From Erigeron canadensis (taxonomy: Eukaryota > Streptophyta > Magnoliopsida > Asterales > Asteraceae), in assembly GCF_010389155.1 (NCBI RefSeq), contig NC_057767.1, positions 9,097,765 through 9,161,764 on the forward strand: DNA of 64,000 nt, read 5' to 3'. Both the position numbers and the translations under genes were made by a program. The notes below the pieces were generated by a model. It did no database searches and had not been told where the DNA came from. It worked only from the letters and a program-made list of their open reading frames with translations. This document shows positions 47,394 to 58,270 of the stretch, piece by piece (within the stretch, counting starts at the first letter, position 1; each line of letters opens with the position of its first letter).

Positions 47394-48977
47394 TTTAATT
47401 AGGAGTTCATATGTCAAGTAAATATGATAAAAGTGTTACTTTCTTGAATCTAAGTTCAAAGTCATAAGAAATAACAATTATTTGAGTTTACATTTTAAAA
47501 CTTTCTATACAAGTTTTTTTTTTCTTTTTTTCTTTTTCTTTCCATTTTATGTCATGTTTATACCAAAATAAACATATTAGTTCGGTACTATATGCGGTAA
47601 CGAGGTAATGGTGATCAACTTTGTCAATCATCCATTTTGAATTTTGATTGTTATTTACTGGTGGAATGTTTAAAAGATAAATGGTTAAGTTGAATAATTA
47701 TATATATATATACATAATATAAATATTAAAGCTATAAGGTAGAGACTTACTATGGTATAATGACTATACTTAGCGGTTTAAAACTAAGACAAATCATATA
47801 CTTTGTAGTAGGCCTATTAATCGGGTTGTTTTGCATACGGTTGGCGGATTGAAACTTTATGACCCCAACTTAAGCTAATAAAAGTTTTAAGACAGTAACT
47901 TCAACTCGGACCTGAGTAAGGATCTACCTAAGCGATCTGATTAATATGTTGATTTCAGGTGGGTTGGTAGGTTGATTTCATGTCACATGGGTTAATAAAG
48001 GTAGGTAGGCAGTTAAATGGGTTGGCAGTTTGATCCCGGGTCATGTGTGGTTGGTAGGTTGACAGGTTGATTCCAAGTCAAATGGGTTGTGGGATAAATG
48101 AGTTGGTAGGTCGACCTTTAAAAAAACATTATTTAAATTTAAATATTTTGGGTTGGCAAGTTGAATTATTAACCCCAAAAGTCAACCTTGCCCTAACCTA
48201 AAAAAATCAAGTTGGCGGGTTACCAGATCGAGATTCACAATCCTAACCCAATTTGCGAGTTGGTTTCAAGTCAAAATTCGGGTAAGATCGAGTATTGACA
48301 ATTTTAATATATATCAAAATCATTAAATTCGAGTAACTCACTAAGGAGGATCTGGTTAGGACAATTAAATTTAAATCTATTTGTAGATTTTACAATGTCA
48401 TCCTATACCAATGACGATTTTAATTTTAGATTATTTGTTTAAGTTTTTTTATGAGATAAAGTTGATTGTGTTTTGTATGCTTATCAATACTTTATTGTTT
48501 CGAACCCAGTCAACGATCGGATATAGATCTAGTTTAACATGTCATTGAAGTATATGGAATATGTTCAAATTAATTAATGAAGTCACATCTAGATATCAAA
48601 ATATTTTAAAATTATCGTTAAATCTTAAAGCCCTGCATTTATCCTTTTTTTCTAATTCATTGGTTTTTTTGCTTGAAGTGTGGTTGAGATAAAGTACTAT
48701 GCAAAAATAGAATCAGAATCAGTACTGGTTGAGTCAGTTACAAATAATAGTCGCAACAAAACTTAATTATATACCATGAATTTAATTGAATAACACATTT
48801 AAGAATATCAATGAAATTAGTCATATTGATAACGTTGCATTGAACTAAATTTATGCAGTTCAAAATAAAACATGGATTGGATTATAAAATCAAGAAAAAA
48901 AATGGGTTTTGAGTGAATTACAAAATTTTCACCGACATATGATATTTTGTTACTTAACAATGTCATATTTGATTTAT

Positions 48978-49997
48978 GGGAAAAATTCATAAAAATGTAA
49001 CATATTTACTTAAAATTCTTAATAAGGGAAACCTATTTAGTTTTCGTTTATTAAAAGGATTTTATTTCCGAAAATTTCTCAATAAAGGTAATATCGTTAA
49101 CTTTTAACGTGAGACTTCCGTTAAGTGTCACGCCAACTTGTCACGTCACTAAAAAAGCGAACGTGGATAGACCTAAACACCCAAAAACACTTATCTTGTT
49201 GTTCGACGACAAATCCAAGAACCAAAAGCCGGAAAGAAGCTTCCGAAAGAAGCGGCTGCTGTTAAGAAAACGAGTAACAAAAAAGGCCAAATGGTGTTGA
49301 AAATTATAAGATGTACATTTTCAAGGTGTTGAAACAGGGTCATCCACATATTGGGATATCGAGAGCAAGGCGCAATAAGGATATAATGAATTCGTTTATC
49401 AATAATACTTTTGAGAAGTTGGCACCGAAAGTTCAAGGCTTGCAAGGTACAATAGGAAGGCCACAATTACGTTGATGGAGATTCAAACTCTCGTGAGATT
49501 AGTGCTTTTGGAGGAGTTGGCTAAGCATGTTGTAAGTGAAGGACTGAAGGGAACAAGGCGGTTATGAAGTTTACGAGCTCTTCAATTTGATTAAGTACAT
49601 GTGGGTAATGTTTTTCTATGCTTACAAATGAAAAGATTATTATGTGGTTGGGTGGTTCGGTTTATTTTTTATGGAGTCGAAAAAGTAATAAGCTGTTTTA
49701 AATCATAATCCTACTGTGTTGCGTTTCATTGTTGCAGAGCTATATTGGTAGTCTTTGATTTATTTGTGGTATAAAGTATTTAATTGTGGTATAAAGCATT
49801 TTCATGTGACATACACTGCACATATACAAATTTTGTAGTTTGCCTGACATTTAACGGAAGTATCATATTAAAAACTAACGATATTACTTTTATTGATAAA
49901 TTTTCAAAAATGAAATCCTTTTAATAAACGAAAACTAAATAGGTTCCCTTTATTAGGAATTTTTAGTAAATATATTATCTTTTTATGTATTTTTCCC
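48978..49997. mobile_element. Pack-MULE carrying a histone H2B gene, nested in the outer MULE
   Basis: Perfect 9-bp direct repeats TTGATTTAT flank the element (48969-48977, 49998-50006). The terminal inverted repeats are about 150 bp: both arms start GGGAAAAAT and share ACCTATTTAGTTTTCGTTTA, TTAAAAGGATTT and ACTTCCGTTAA. Between the arms lies host gene sequence (a histone H2B relic), which defines a Pack-MULE. No transposase. The insertion is younger than the outer MULE. Confidence 0.88.
49185..49590 (+). pseudogene. Histone H2B pseudogene captured by a MULE
   Basis: H2B pairs with H2A in nucleosomes. The relic is recognisable in several frames: a lysine-rich tail (KAGKKLPKEAAAVKK), then [54 protein letters not shown] and [12 protein letters not shown] with a stop at 49588-49590, in the order of plant H2B. 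At least two or three frame changes separate these blocks, and several conserved residues are replaced. Plant H2B genes are normally intronless, so the lack of introns does not by itself show a cDNA origin. Non-functional. Confidence 0.85.
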
Positions 49998-50376
49998 TTG
50001 ATTTATTGGTAGATTATGAATGACATATTTGATATGTACGTTGTTACTTAACAATGACATATTTGATACATTGGTATATTAGAAATGACAAATGTTATTT
50101 TAAAATTTAATTGGACAAATATGATATTTTATGACTTACCAATAGCATATATGAAATTTTTCCTATTTTTAATAAGCAACGCCAATAAAGCCCGGTTATT
50201 TGGGGATAATCCAATGGCGAATATGGCCCCATATGCTTGAACACGTAAAAAGTATTGGGTAACTCATGAGCTGACCATGTAACTTCATCAAAAAAAGAAA
50301 AAAGAAAAACCCTACAAAATCTAAGCCAAAGATAAACTGCTTTTATTATATCGACAATACCGATCTATGATATTAA

Positions 50377-51994
50377 GGCTTCAGCCAACCCTGCAGCTCT
50401 TCCTGGTTCTTTCTCATTGCCACATCAGCTTTTCTCTCTCCTTAAATCACCTCTTCCTACTCACTACCAACCCTACCTCTTCCTTATTTTTTCCTTCATT
50501 TTTATTTATCTATATTTTATATTTATCTCAAAATAAAATAAACTTACTTAAAAAAGAAAACATTACATTAATAAAAGTAACACATATTACATCTAAAAAA
50601 AAAAAAACGTGATACATAAATAAAAAAAGGAAAGTTCTACATTATTATTAAAAAAAAAAAAACTTCAACGTTGACGATGGTGTTCTGGCAAGTTCCAAAC
50701 ATGTTCGACTAGAGCACCTCGAAGACGGTTGTGAGACGCTCGGTCACGTAACTACCCCATCATACATAACTGTATTCCAACTTGTTCGTCCCACGTACGA
50801 ACTGGCCTGTCGGGTGGAATTAACTCCAAATCCAATGGACTAATTGCACGACCGTTATAATCAACGACCATGTTGTGCAAAATCACACAAGTGTACATCG
50901 TACGTTTAATTTTGTTGATACTCAATGGACGCGCTCCGTGCCTGAGGATTTGAAAATGACCTTGAAGCACCCCGAATGCATGCTCTACGTCTTTCCTTGC
51001 AGCTTCTTGATAGCGCTTAAACTTTGTGGTTTTGGGGTCCATGGGACACTTAAAAGACTTCACAAGTGTCGACCATTCAGGATAAATACCGTCGGCTAGA
51101 TAATATCCCTTTGTAAACTGTTCGCCGTTAGCGGTAAAGTTGACCACATGAGCTCTATCTTCAAGGAGCTGGCCAAACAAGTCAGATTCATTGAGTACGT
51201 TGATGTCGTTGTTCGAACCGGCGGGTCCAAAGTAAGCATGCGAAATCCACAAATCATATGAAGCAACCACTTCAATCATAATCTTGGGGTGTCCTTTGTC
51301 GCCACAAGTGTATTGGCCTTGCCATGTGGTAGGGCAGTTTCTCCATGGCCAGTGCATACAATCGATTCTTCCGAGCATACCCGGGAAACCATGCACCTCC
51401 AAATGTTTCGCGGTCACTCGATCAACATCTTCTTGTGTCGGTTGCGTGATAAAGCTGAACAATACACTTACAAAAGTTGTTCAAAGCATCGTATGACGTT
51501 TGTCGACCCATTTCCAAGTACTCATCCAATTGGTCGGCGTTGGCACTATACGCCAACTGGCGTACAACGGATGTACATTTTTGAAAAATGTTTAAAGTGG
51601 GAGCACCTGAATCTTCGTCGGAACTTGACATTTTTTGTTTTAAATTTGTAGGTGCGTGTGTTTTTTCTATAATGAATGGGGTAGATGATGTAAGAGTATA
51701 TGTGTGTGTTTTTTGAAAGATATGAGTGTTTGAAAGAGTGGAGTGGTATTGTTTAAATAAAGGGTGAAAAAAAAAAGAAGAAGAAAGAACCGTTGCTGGC
51801 TATGTACTTTCAATTTTGAGAAAAAAATGTTTTTTTTTTTATTGAACATTGCATGCGGCCCCACTACCACTCGTTCTCACCCAGCGCTACAAGGAATAGG
51901 GAAAGAAGAAAGAGTTCAAGATGAGCATTGTGCCAATGGAGGAAGAGAGGAAGAGGTACAAAGACGAGGTGGTGGGATGGGGTTGGAATGGGTC
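50377..51994. mobile_element. PIF/Harbinger element with decayed transposase
   Basis: TAA occurs directly outside both ends (50374-50376, 51995-51997), fitting the 3-bp PIF/Harbinger target duplication. Ends are imperfect inverted repeats: GGCTTCAGCCAACCC, and right reverse complement GACCCATTCCAACCCC. The inside contains an ALP1/HARBI1-like transposase gene on the minus strand. The three-base duplication and imperfect ends make the exact borders less certain than the presence of the element. Confidence 0.7.
50665..51631 (-). pseudogene. PIF/Harbinger (ALP1/HARBI1-like) transposase, broken
   Basis: The family is a DDE-type nuclease that moves PIF/Harbinger DNA transposons. The minus strand reads LNIFQKCTSVVRQLAYSANA, then DEYLEMGRQTSYDALNNFCK; a frame change at about 51440-51460; then HGFPGMLGRIDCMHWPWRNC, GPAGSNNDINVLN, YYLADGIYPEWSTLVKSF and DVEHAFGVLQGHFQILR. 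The DDE-family blocks GxxDCxHW, GSxNDxxVL, LADGIYP and ExxFGxLQ are present. A premature TAG at 50752-50754 is followed in frame by a further conserved stretch (LRDRASHNRLRGALVEHVW) to a stop at 50665. About 150 N-terminal residues normal for the family are missing. With a frameshift, an internal stop and the truncated start, it should be inactive. Confidence 0.85.
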
Positions 51995-51997
51995 TAA

Positions 51998-52429
51998 GGG
52001 GGTGTTTGGAATTACTTATTAAAAATAAGAAAATGAGTTATTTAGGTCAATATTTGTGTTCAGTTATGGCAATGATGGTTAAAAGGTCTGGTAAAAATGT
52101 ACCTTAAAGCGGATATTCTGATTTCGAATTCGAGCCTTGTATGAGTTTTATCCGTTTTCTATGTTAATTTTACTAATTAAAATCGTTGATAAAAGAAATC
52201 CTTCATATTTATGGTCATGAGGTTATTTTATAATTTTTCAATAAAGTAGAACAATCTTTAAAATGTAGTATTGATATATTGGAGATGGTCTTATATAGTT
52301 TTAGTTGTAGGTTATTTTTGGAATTTTGCTCATCTCAAATAAATTCCTACCATGTTGTATCGAGCTGGATGCACATGCACTGGCAGATAATTTTGGTTCA
52401 ACTCCCATGAAATGAAAATAGAGTTAATC
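51998..52429. other. Intergenic
   Basis: AT-rich sequence to the right of the Harbinger element; nothing recognised. Confidence 0.4.
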
Positions 52430-52663
52430 GCAAGATTGGTCCCTGTGGTTTGTACACTTTAACAAGGGGGTCTTTTTCGAGAATCGTTGCAATGAGGGTC
52501 CCTATTTTGAGAATTTTTTACAAAATTGGTCCAATTTTGACGGATCCGTTAAAGAGGGTCGTCAAGTGTGCACGTGTGCCGCACGTGTGGGGGTATTTAT
52601 GTACTATCCACCCCACAGGGACCCCCATTGCTAAAATGGAAAAACCACAGGGACCAATCTTGC
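52430..52663. mobile_element. Inverted-repeat MITE
   Basis: Left end GCAAGATTGGTCCCTGTGGT is mirrored by right end ACCACAGGGACCAATCTTGC, about 22 bp near-perfect. The inside carries GC-rich GTGCACGTGTGCCGCACGTG and a further imperfect pair (GGGTCC and GGACCC). Many plant MITEs have this GGTCCCTGTGGTTT end. No ORF is conserved. No target duplication assigned. Confidence 0.72.
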
Positions 52664-53583
52664 AACTTTTTTTAAAATTCATTACTAAATAATACCTTTC
52701 AATTTTTTTCATAAAAGCAAAAATCTTAGGAGTATTAAATAATTAAATATACTTTTTAACACTTTTTAACTTTTCATGATTATTTATTGTTTAAAAAACT
52801 AAAAACATATTACCACTAAAAATTCTTAAACTTATAAATACTTCAATTTATGATTAAACTCCAATTCACATAATAACGTATATTTACTTTTTAAAAATAT
52901 ATCAAAGATTTTGTTTTTAAGGCAAATATCAAATTATTAGTTTGCTTTTTCTTATATTTGTAAGTTAGAATTGATAAGTCTTTTATTTGCATTTATTTAG
53001 TAGTATATTTTTTATTCCAAAAAATGTTGTTAACTTCCTCTGTGTTTGACACGAGAATAGATAATTAAAATACCAAATATGAAATTTATATTATTTGAAC
53101 ATAGTTATTAATTGTATGTTACAATATCTTGAATTAAGTTAGTTATTAATTATATTAATAGTTGTAGAAAAAGTTTTATAAACTTACAACTTTTAAAAAT
53201 CAATCACTAAATAATACGTTTTAACTTTTTAAAAAGTTTTATAAACTTACAATTTTTAAAAATCCATCACTAAATAATACGTTTTAACTTTTTAAAAGTT
53301 TTATAAACTTACAAATTTTAAAATCCATCACTAAGTAATACGTTTTAACTTTTTTTAAAAGTTTTATAAGCTTACAATTTTTAAAATTTATCACTAAATA
53401 ATACCTTTTAAATTTTTAAAAAGTTTTATAAACTTTTAATAGGTAGGTTTGCAAAAGATGAGATAGGTAGGTTGCAAAAGATGTAGAGAATGTCCAAGGG
53501 CAATTTGGGTTTTCAAAGATAGAATTTCCTAAATTAAAAAAGGCCCTTTTGTGTTATTAGTTAGTATATATATATATATCTTA
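52664..53583. repeat. AT-rich region with ~60-bp minisatellite at 53167-53440
   Basis: Four to five direct units of about 60-65 bp at 53167-53440, each containing AAAAGTTTTATAAACTTACA, ATCCATCACTAAATAATACG and TTTTAACTTTTT with small differences. A related half-unit (ATTACTAAATAATACCTTT) occurs at about 52680. Otherwise AT-rich with no gene. Confidence 0.75.
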
Positions 53584-54203
53584 CTAGGTCTTTTACCCGC
53601 ACGATGTGCGCGTGGTAAAAAAATTGAAAAAAAAAGTAAAGATTGTAAATATTTTTAATATTAAAAACCCGTATAAAACATAAAAAGAAAATGGTTTCTC
53701 ACCCATCGAATAAGAAAATTACTTGGAATAAGAAAAAGGATAAAAACACAAATTATAGGTTTTCATAAAAAGTTATATGTTTTTGATAAATAAATACTTT
53801 CCAAATTTAAAAATATATGCTAAGTTTATATCTGTTTTAGTTTTGGTATGATATTTGATTATGTTATTTTTTTTTAATGTATGTGCTTTAATTTTGATAT
53901 GGGATTTGATTTTGTTATTTTTTCTTATAATTATGTGTATATAAAGTTTTTATTTAGTTTAATGTACTTGTAGGGAATCCTACGTATATCCAAAGTTAAA
54001 CTATTATATTTTTAATTTTGTATTTGTATATTAATCTTTATTTTAATATTTAAATTCTTTTTTGACATATATAAATAAGATAAATATTGTAAAAAATTAT
54101 GGAAATGACACATATAATGTAATCTTAGGTGACAATGTTTTAAAATAGGTTTAATTTTGAAGAGGGTTTTAAAATGCTAGGATTCTTACTCTTTTAATAT
54201 AGA
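53584..54203 (-). mobile_element. Complete non-autonomous Helitron, 620 bp
   Basis: On the minus strand it starts A|TCTATATTAAAAGAGTAAG (54203) and ends in a GC-rich hairpin (CACGCGCACATCGTGCGGGT) followed by AAAAGACCTAG|T (53584). The 5' TC, 3' CTAG and insertion between A and T all fit Helitron rules. There is no coding capacity. Confidence 0.82.
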
Positions 54204-54965
54204 TTTAGATATTTGAAAATATATAAATAAAACTCTAATATTGAATTTAGAAAAAAATAAATCAATCATTACCCTCCGTGCATTCCCTTTCTTTTTCCCA
54301 GACAACCCCCAGCAACCAAGATGCCACATGGCGCGACGTGGTGAAAGTAGTCCAACCCCTGTCAATACCATTCCTAATAGCCTTATATACCAGTACATCT
54401 TTTATATGTGCTATCATATCCCTTTTAACATAAATTTTTTTTTTAAAATCAATTAATTATTCCCAAAATCCAAATGCTTCCTATTTCAATTTTTACATAT
54501 TCATATACTTGATGAGCCACTTCATCTTTGTAACAGGTGAATGTTTTTTTTTCCCTTTGTTTGATTGCTTAGTTCGATTGATTTTTGACATTTTTATAAT
54601 TTATCCTTTATTCTTTAGGAGGTTTCCTCTATTATCGATTTTTGTATGATAGTGACATGTGTGTGTCGATGTTTTACCATATATCCAAGGTTTGCGATTC
54701 AGTTATTATGGGGTTACAAGTATCAATGATTTGAATATACAATGCAATTTTGCTATTAAATAATAGCTTCTACGGTGTAAGTCCTTCCATCACTTCCACT
54801 ATATTGATCATTAACTTTGCAAAGGTTGACTTAGTAATTCACTATCCTTGAAGTAGTTTTTGATTTACTTTTGTTAGAGTATTGTATTGTTTTGTCTATT
54901 AATGCAGATTTTTAAATATTATTGGTTACTGGGACACTTATTTATATATATATATATATATATAA
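54204..54965. other. Intergenic between two Helitrons
   Basis: AT-rich; a short AT-rich gap containing a TA microsatellite at 54945-54963. No gene recognised. Confidence 0.45.
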
Positions 54966-56593
54966 CTAGGTGAAACTCGTGCGTTGCACCTATCTATTTT
55001 ATTTTCTACGTAATTCATTGTAAATGACATACAATAAAAATAATGTTATAGCGAAAAGTGAATAGATAGTTATTCAACCTAGGTTCAACGGTTATTTTTT
55101 TTTAAAAAAAAGAGAAAAAATATGCACATAAATAATAGAAATATATAGACTACAACGAAATGCAAAAAAAAAATAATCAAAAACACAAGCCCGCAAATTA
55201 AAATAATTAAGACGTTGTGGCCAAGCAGTCTTCTAACAAAATCTTAACCGGATATTTGATCATTATCGAATTTGTCTTTCATCACGACTTCAACATGAAA
55301 ACCATTTGGAAACTGTAACGTGTGCACACAATGTCTCGTAATCCAACTAATCCAAACCTGCCACAGTTGGGAAAATAATCACATTAGTATGATAGCACTT
55401 TTCACAATGCCACAATGACACATATACACATTCGTACATACGTTATATAATGTTTAAAAATACGAAATTTGATTACATATTAAGTTTAAACTAATGTTGC
55501 AATGGATGAAATCAAAAAACAATCCTACAATGGTGGATCTATTTGTATGACATTTCTTGTAATAAAAAATTTTAAGCATGAACGTAAGCATCTTGATATT
55601 GCATTTTGCAATTAAAATTGTTACAGCATCATGTATACAATTATATCATATAAAAGAAATGTAGGCATGCAAGATTCTTAGAGCATTAAGTACATTAAGA
55701 TTACTAAACTCAATAGAAAGGCTTAGATATAAAAAGGCCCATTAATGCTATAAAGGTATTATACATTAAAAGAGATCACCATAACACTTATACGTAAAGT
55801 TATAAGACCTTGTTGTTTTGATTTAGTATCTGAAGCAGCAAGCAATTGGATCCAAGAATCATGGGTTCAAGAAGATTCCCGTGTGACACATACATGATAA
55901 TCCTTATTCTACATCCAATTTGTCTAGGAATTGGCCTGGTTAAAACTTGGCTTAGTACAGTCCTAACACAGTAAATGAAAACAATAACTAATCCAAAATA
56001 ATCTGCATGCAACCGCTAATAAATAGATTTTGTTACATTTACACATGAAGGCATCAATGAACTTTACACTTTCATTCCACTTAGTTGTCACTGTTTCTAT
56101 CAATTCTTATAAAAACAGTGCTACTGTGTACTAAATTCCGGCCAAGAAACAACAAATTAACTACAAAGCAAACTCGTTGAATGGGTTAAAACGGGGCAGA
56201 ATAACCGATAGTGTATTTATTGTTTAAAAAGATATGAATTACTATATCGATTATATCTCTTTTGGTATCATATATATTTTAATATTTTACACATTTGAAA
56301 AAGCTTACCAATAATGTTGACAAGTCAACGCAACCCACCCCGGTATTTTATATTTTATACCAATAGTGTATATTTTAATATTTTATATCTCGTTGAATGG
56401 GTTGTTTTAATACATATTTAAGCAATTACTCGTTTTTGACCTACACCAAGTTTACCCATTATATGACCCGTTTAGATTAGTTCTTGAAGGATACATGTGT
56501 TTACTTGAACCTATTCTAACTTGTTACCCAACCCAAACCTTTACTATCTACAGGTACAACTAATCAACTTACTAACTGAATGTAGTACTTCAC

Positions 56594-57010
56594 CTTAATG
56601 GTAGTTGGAAACTGCGATATAACATTTGCAACATACGCTTTAACTTTTCCAATAGACGTTGAGTTTGTAACCAAAAGTGAGATCATTTTGACCAATATCA
56701 AGTATGTACAACGTGCTAGAAAACTTCTCCTTTCCAGGGAGCAGGTCCTTGAAGACTTTTCCTGCACAATAGTCGCACATAGCTTCACACTTTTTTTCAT
56801 GACGTACAAGTTGTGATGTAAAATAGCCAAAACAAATACCTTTTTGACGGATTATTTAAATCTTCTAAAAAATTTAGAGAATTCAGCATACTAAACATCT
56901 AAGGAAATCCGCCTATACCCACGCTGAAAAATGGTAGTGCTTTAATGTCGTATAGTGGGTCCAGCTGTGGCATAATTGGCTCCATGGCTGAAATTTGTAC
57001 CCATTGAATC
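56594..57010 (-). pseudogene. GDSL esterase/lipase fragment
   Basis: GDSL esterases hydrolyse acyl esters, often in the cell wall. On the minus strand the sequence reads NGTNFSHGANYATAGPTIRH, a stop, RISLDV, a stop, then KVFKDLLPGKEKFSSTLYIL followed by DIGQNDLTFGY, then in another frame KVKAYVANVISQFPTTIK. These are the central blocks of plant GDSL proteins (FxHGANFATAGSTIR, LYTFDIGQNDL) in the right order. At least two stops and a frame change make it non-functional. N- and C-terminal parts, including the GDSL serine block, are not visible. It lies inside a Helitron, so it is probably captured host sequence. Confidence 0.8.
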
Positions 57011-57989
57011 TAGAAATGGACTAAGATAGGATAATCTCAAACCTTCGACTGCAAACATCAATATTAACCACTCAAGTTTTAAAATAACTTATAAATGTAT
57101 AACATAAAAAGCAGCTTATCGAAAAAACAGTCACAGAAAAACTCAATTTTCTATTTTTCATGAGACATGACACAAACCCCTGCCTACTAACCAAATAGAA
57201 AGGAGCAAAAAAGGAATACAGATAACATAACAATTACCAGAATTTTGTTTTATAAAATCAATTAAATGTATAGCCCACTTAATTCAAACTTTAATCCAAG
57301 ATTCTGTAACCACTTTGCTAAAATTACCATCAACTTTTGTAACATCTAAAGAATTGAATCAAAAACCCTACACAATTTATATAAAAAAAAGGTAAAAGCA
57401 CAGATGATCTTGGAAATTGAAGCTAGCATGTATCACGAAGCCAGTTACACATGAGCAATTTTTTTGATGGTAAAACACGTCCGGATAATCCTTTTTCCAA
57501 TCACTGAACATCATTCTATTTAAATGGAACCGGATATAACAACATCAATGCATTCATATGTGTATCCCTATATATACATAACAACATTCCTGACTTCAAT
57601 TGTAAGACCCATAGATATATGAATCAACTATAGAAAAAAAAAACATACATATTGAGATTCAACTAATATACAAATATATTTAAACAAATATGCGTTCAAC
57701 AATCTTATGAGAAATCGCTATAATAAAACTTACCTGGAAGCAAGGATCAAAAGTATACGATCTATAATGGAAATAGAAAAACATTGATGTGGGTGATTGA
57801 AATATATTGAGAAGATCCATCTAATTTAAAACCCTAAATTTGGAGGGATATGAAAAAATAGAAAATATGAGAGGAGTTTTGACTTTTGGTTTGTGAGTTG
57901 TGAACGATGGGATCTGGGCGTTTTGAAAAAAAAAATAACAATCTGAGTAATCATTTATTAATAGTGAGTTTGAAAATTCTAAACAAAAC

Positions 57990-58062
57990 ATTCTTTTGTT
58001 CAAGTGGTAAGCGTGCTAGCGAATGAACGTAAGATCGCTGGTTCGAACCCAGGAATCTTCCT
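57990..58062 (+). repeat. tRNA-like sequence inside the Helitron
   Basis: TTGTTCAAGTGGTAAGCG resembles an A box / D arm, and CGCTGGTTCGAACCCAGG forms a T arm (CTGG paired with CCAG) around a canonical B box. The acceptor stem and a clean anticodon arm could not be paired, so it is scored as tRNA-like or SINE-derived, not as a tRNA gene. Confidence 0.5.
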
Positions 58063-58270
58063 TTTTTCTAATAAAAGGGTATATTTATGTCGTTCATACT
58101 TAGGTGGACTCGACACATCAGCACGTAAATGCTGATGTGGCTGCTGATGTGGCTGCTGATGTGTCATTCGAATCGTTCAGGTAACGCCACATCAGAATTT
58201 GCTGACATGGCAGGCTCAGAGAGTGCCACGTGAGCACTTTCTGGTAGCCTTTTATATATATATATATAGA

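Larger units (their letters stand above)
46503..50163. mobile_element. Non-autonomous MULE with 9-bp target duplication (outer element)
   Basis: Perfect 9-bp direct repeats TATTTTTAA flank the element (46494-46502, 50164-50172), as for Mutator-like transposons. The terminal inverted repeats extend about 105 bp: left AGAAAAATTTCATATATGAC then ATTGGTAAC; right reverse complement GGAAAAATTTCATATATGCT then ATTGGTAAG, and both continue through AAAATATCATATT and AATTAAATTTT. It carries no transposase. Inside are a SINE (47141-47393), degenerate GGTTGGTAGGTTGA-type repeats (47800-48300) and a nested Pack-MULE (48978-49997). Confidence 0.85.
54966..58270 (-). mobile_element. Gene-capturing Helitron, about 3.3 kb
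   Basis: On the minus strand the 5' end reads A|TCTATATATATATATAAAAG then GGCTACCAG, with the CACGTGGCA-type subterminal region common in such elements, and the 3' end reads GGTGCAACGCACGAGTTTCA then CCTAG|T at 54966. The 5' TC could shift by 6 or 12 bp within the TATAGA repeat. The inside holds a decayed GDSL esterase fragment (56594-57010), a tRNA-like stretch (57990-58062) and two possible small exons on the same strand: an ATG exon at 57737-57823 followed by GTAAG, and a terminal exon at about 55245-55360 preceded by an AG. No helicase. Confidence 0.68.

Noticed and set aside
51284..51651. Plus-strand ORFs over the Harbinger transposase
   Set aside because: Antisense shadows of the transposase reading frame; no family resemblance.
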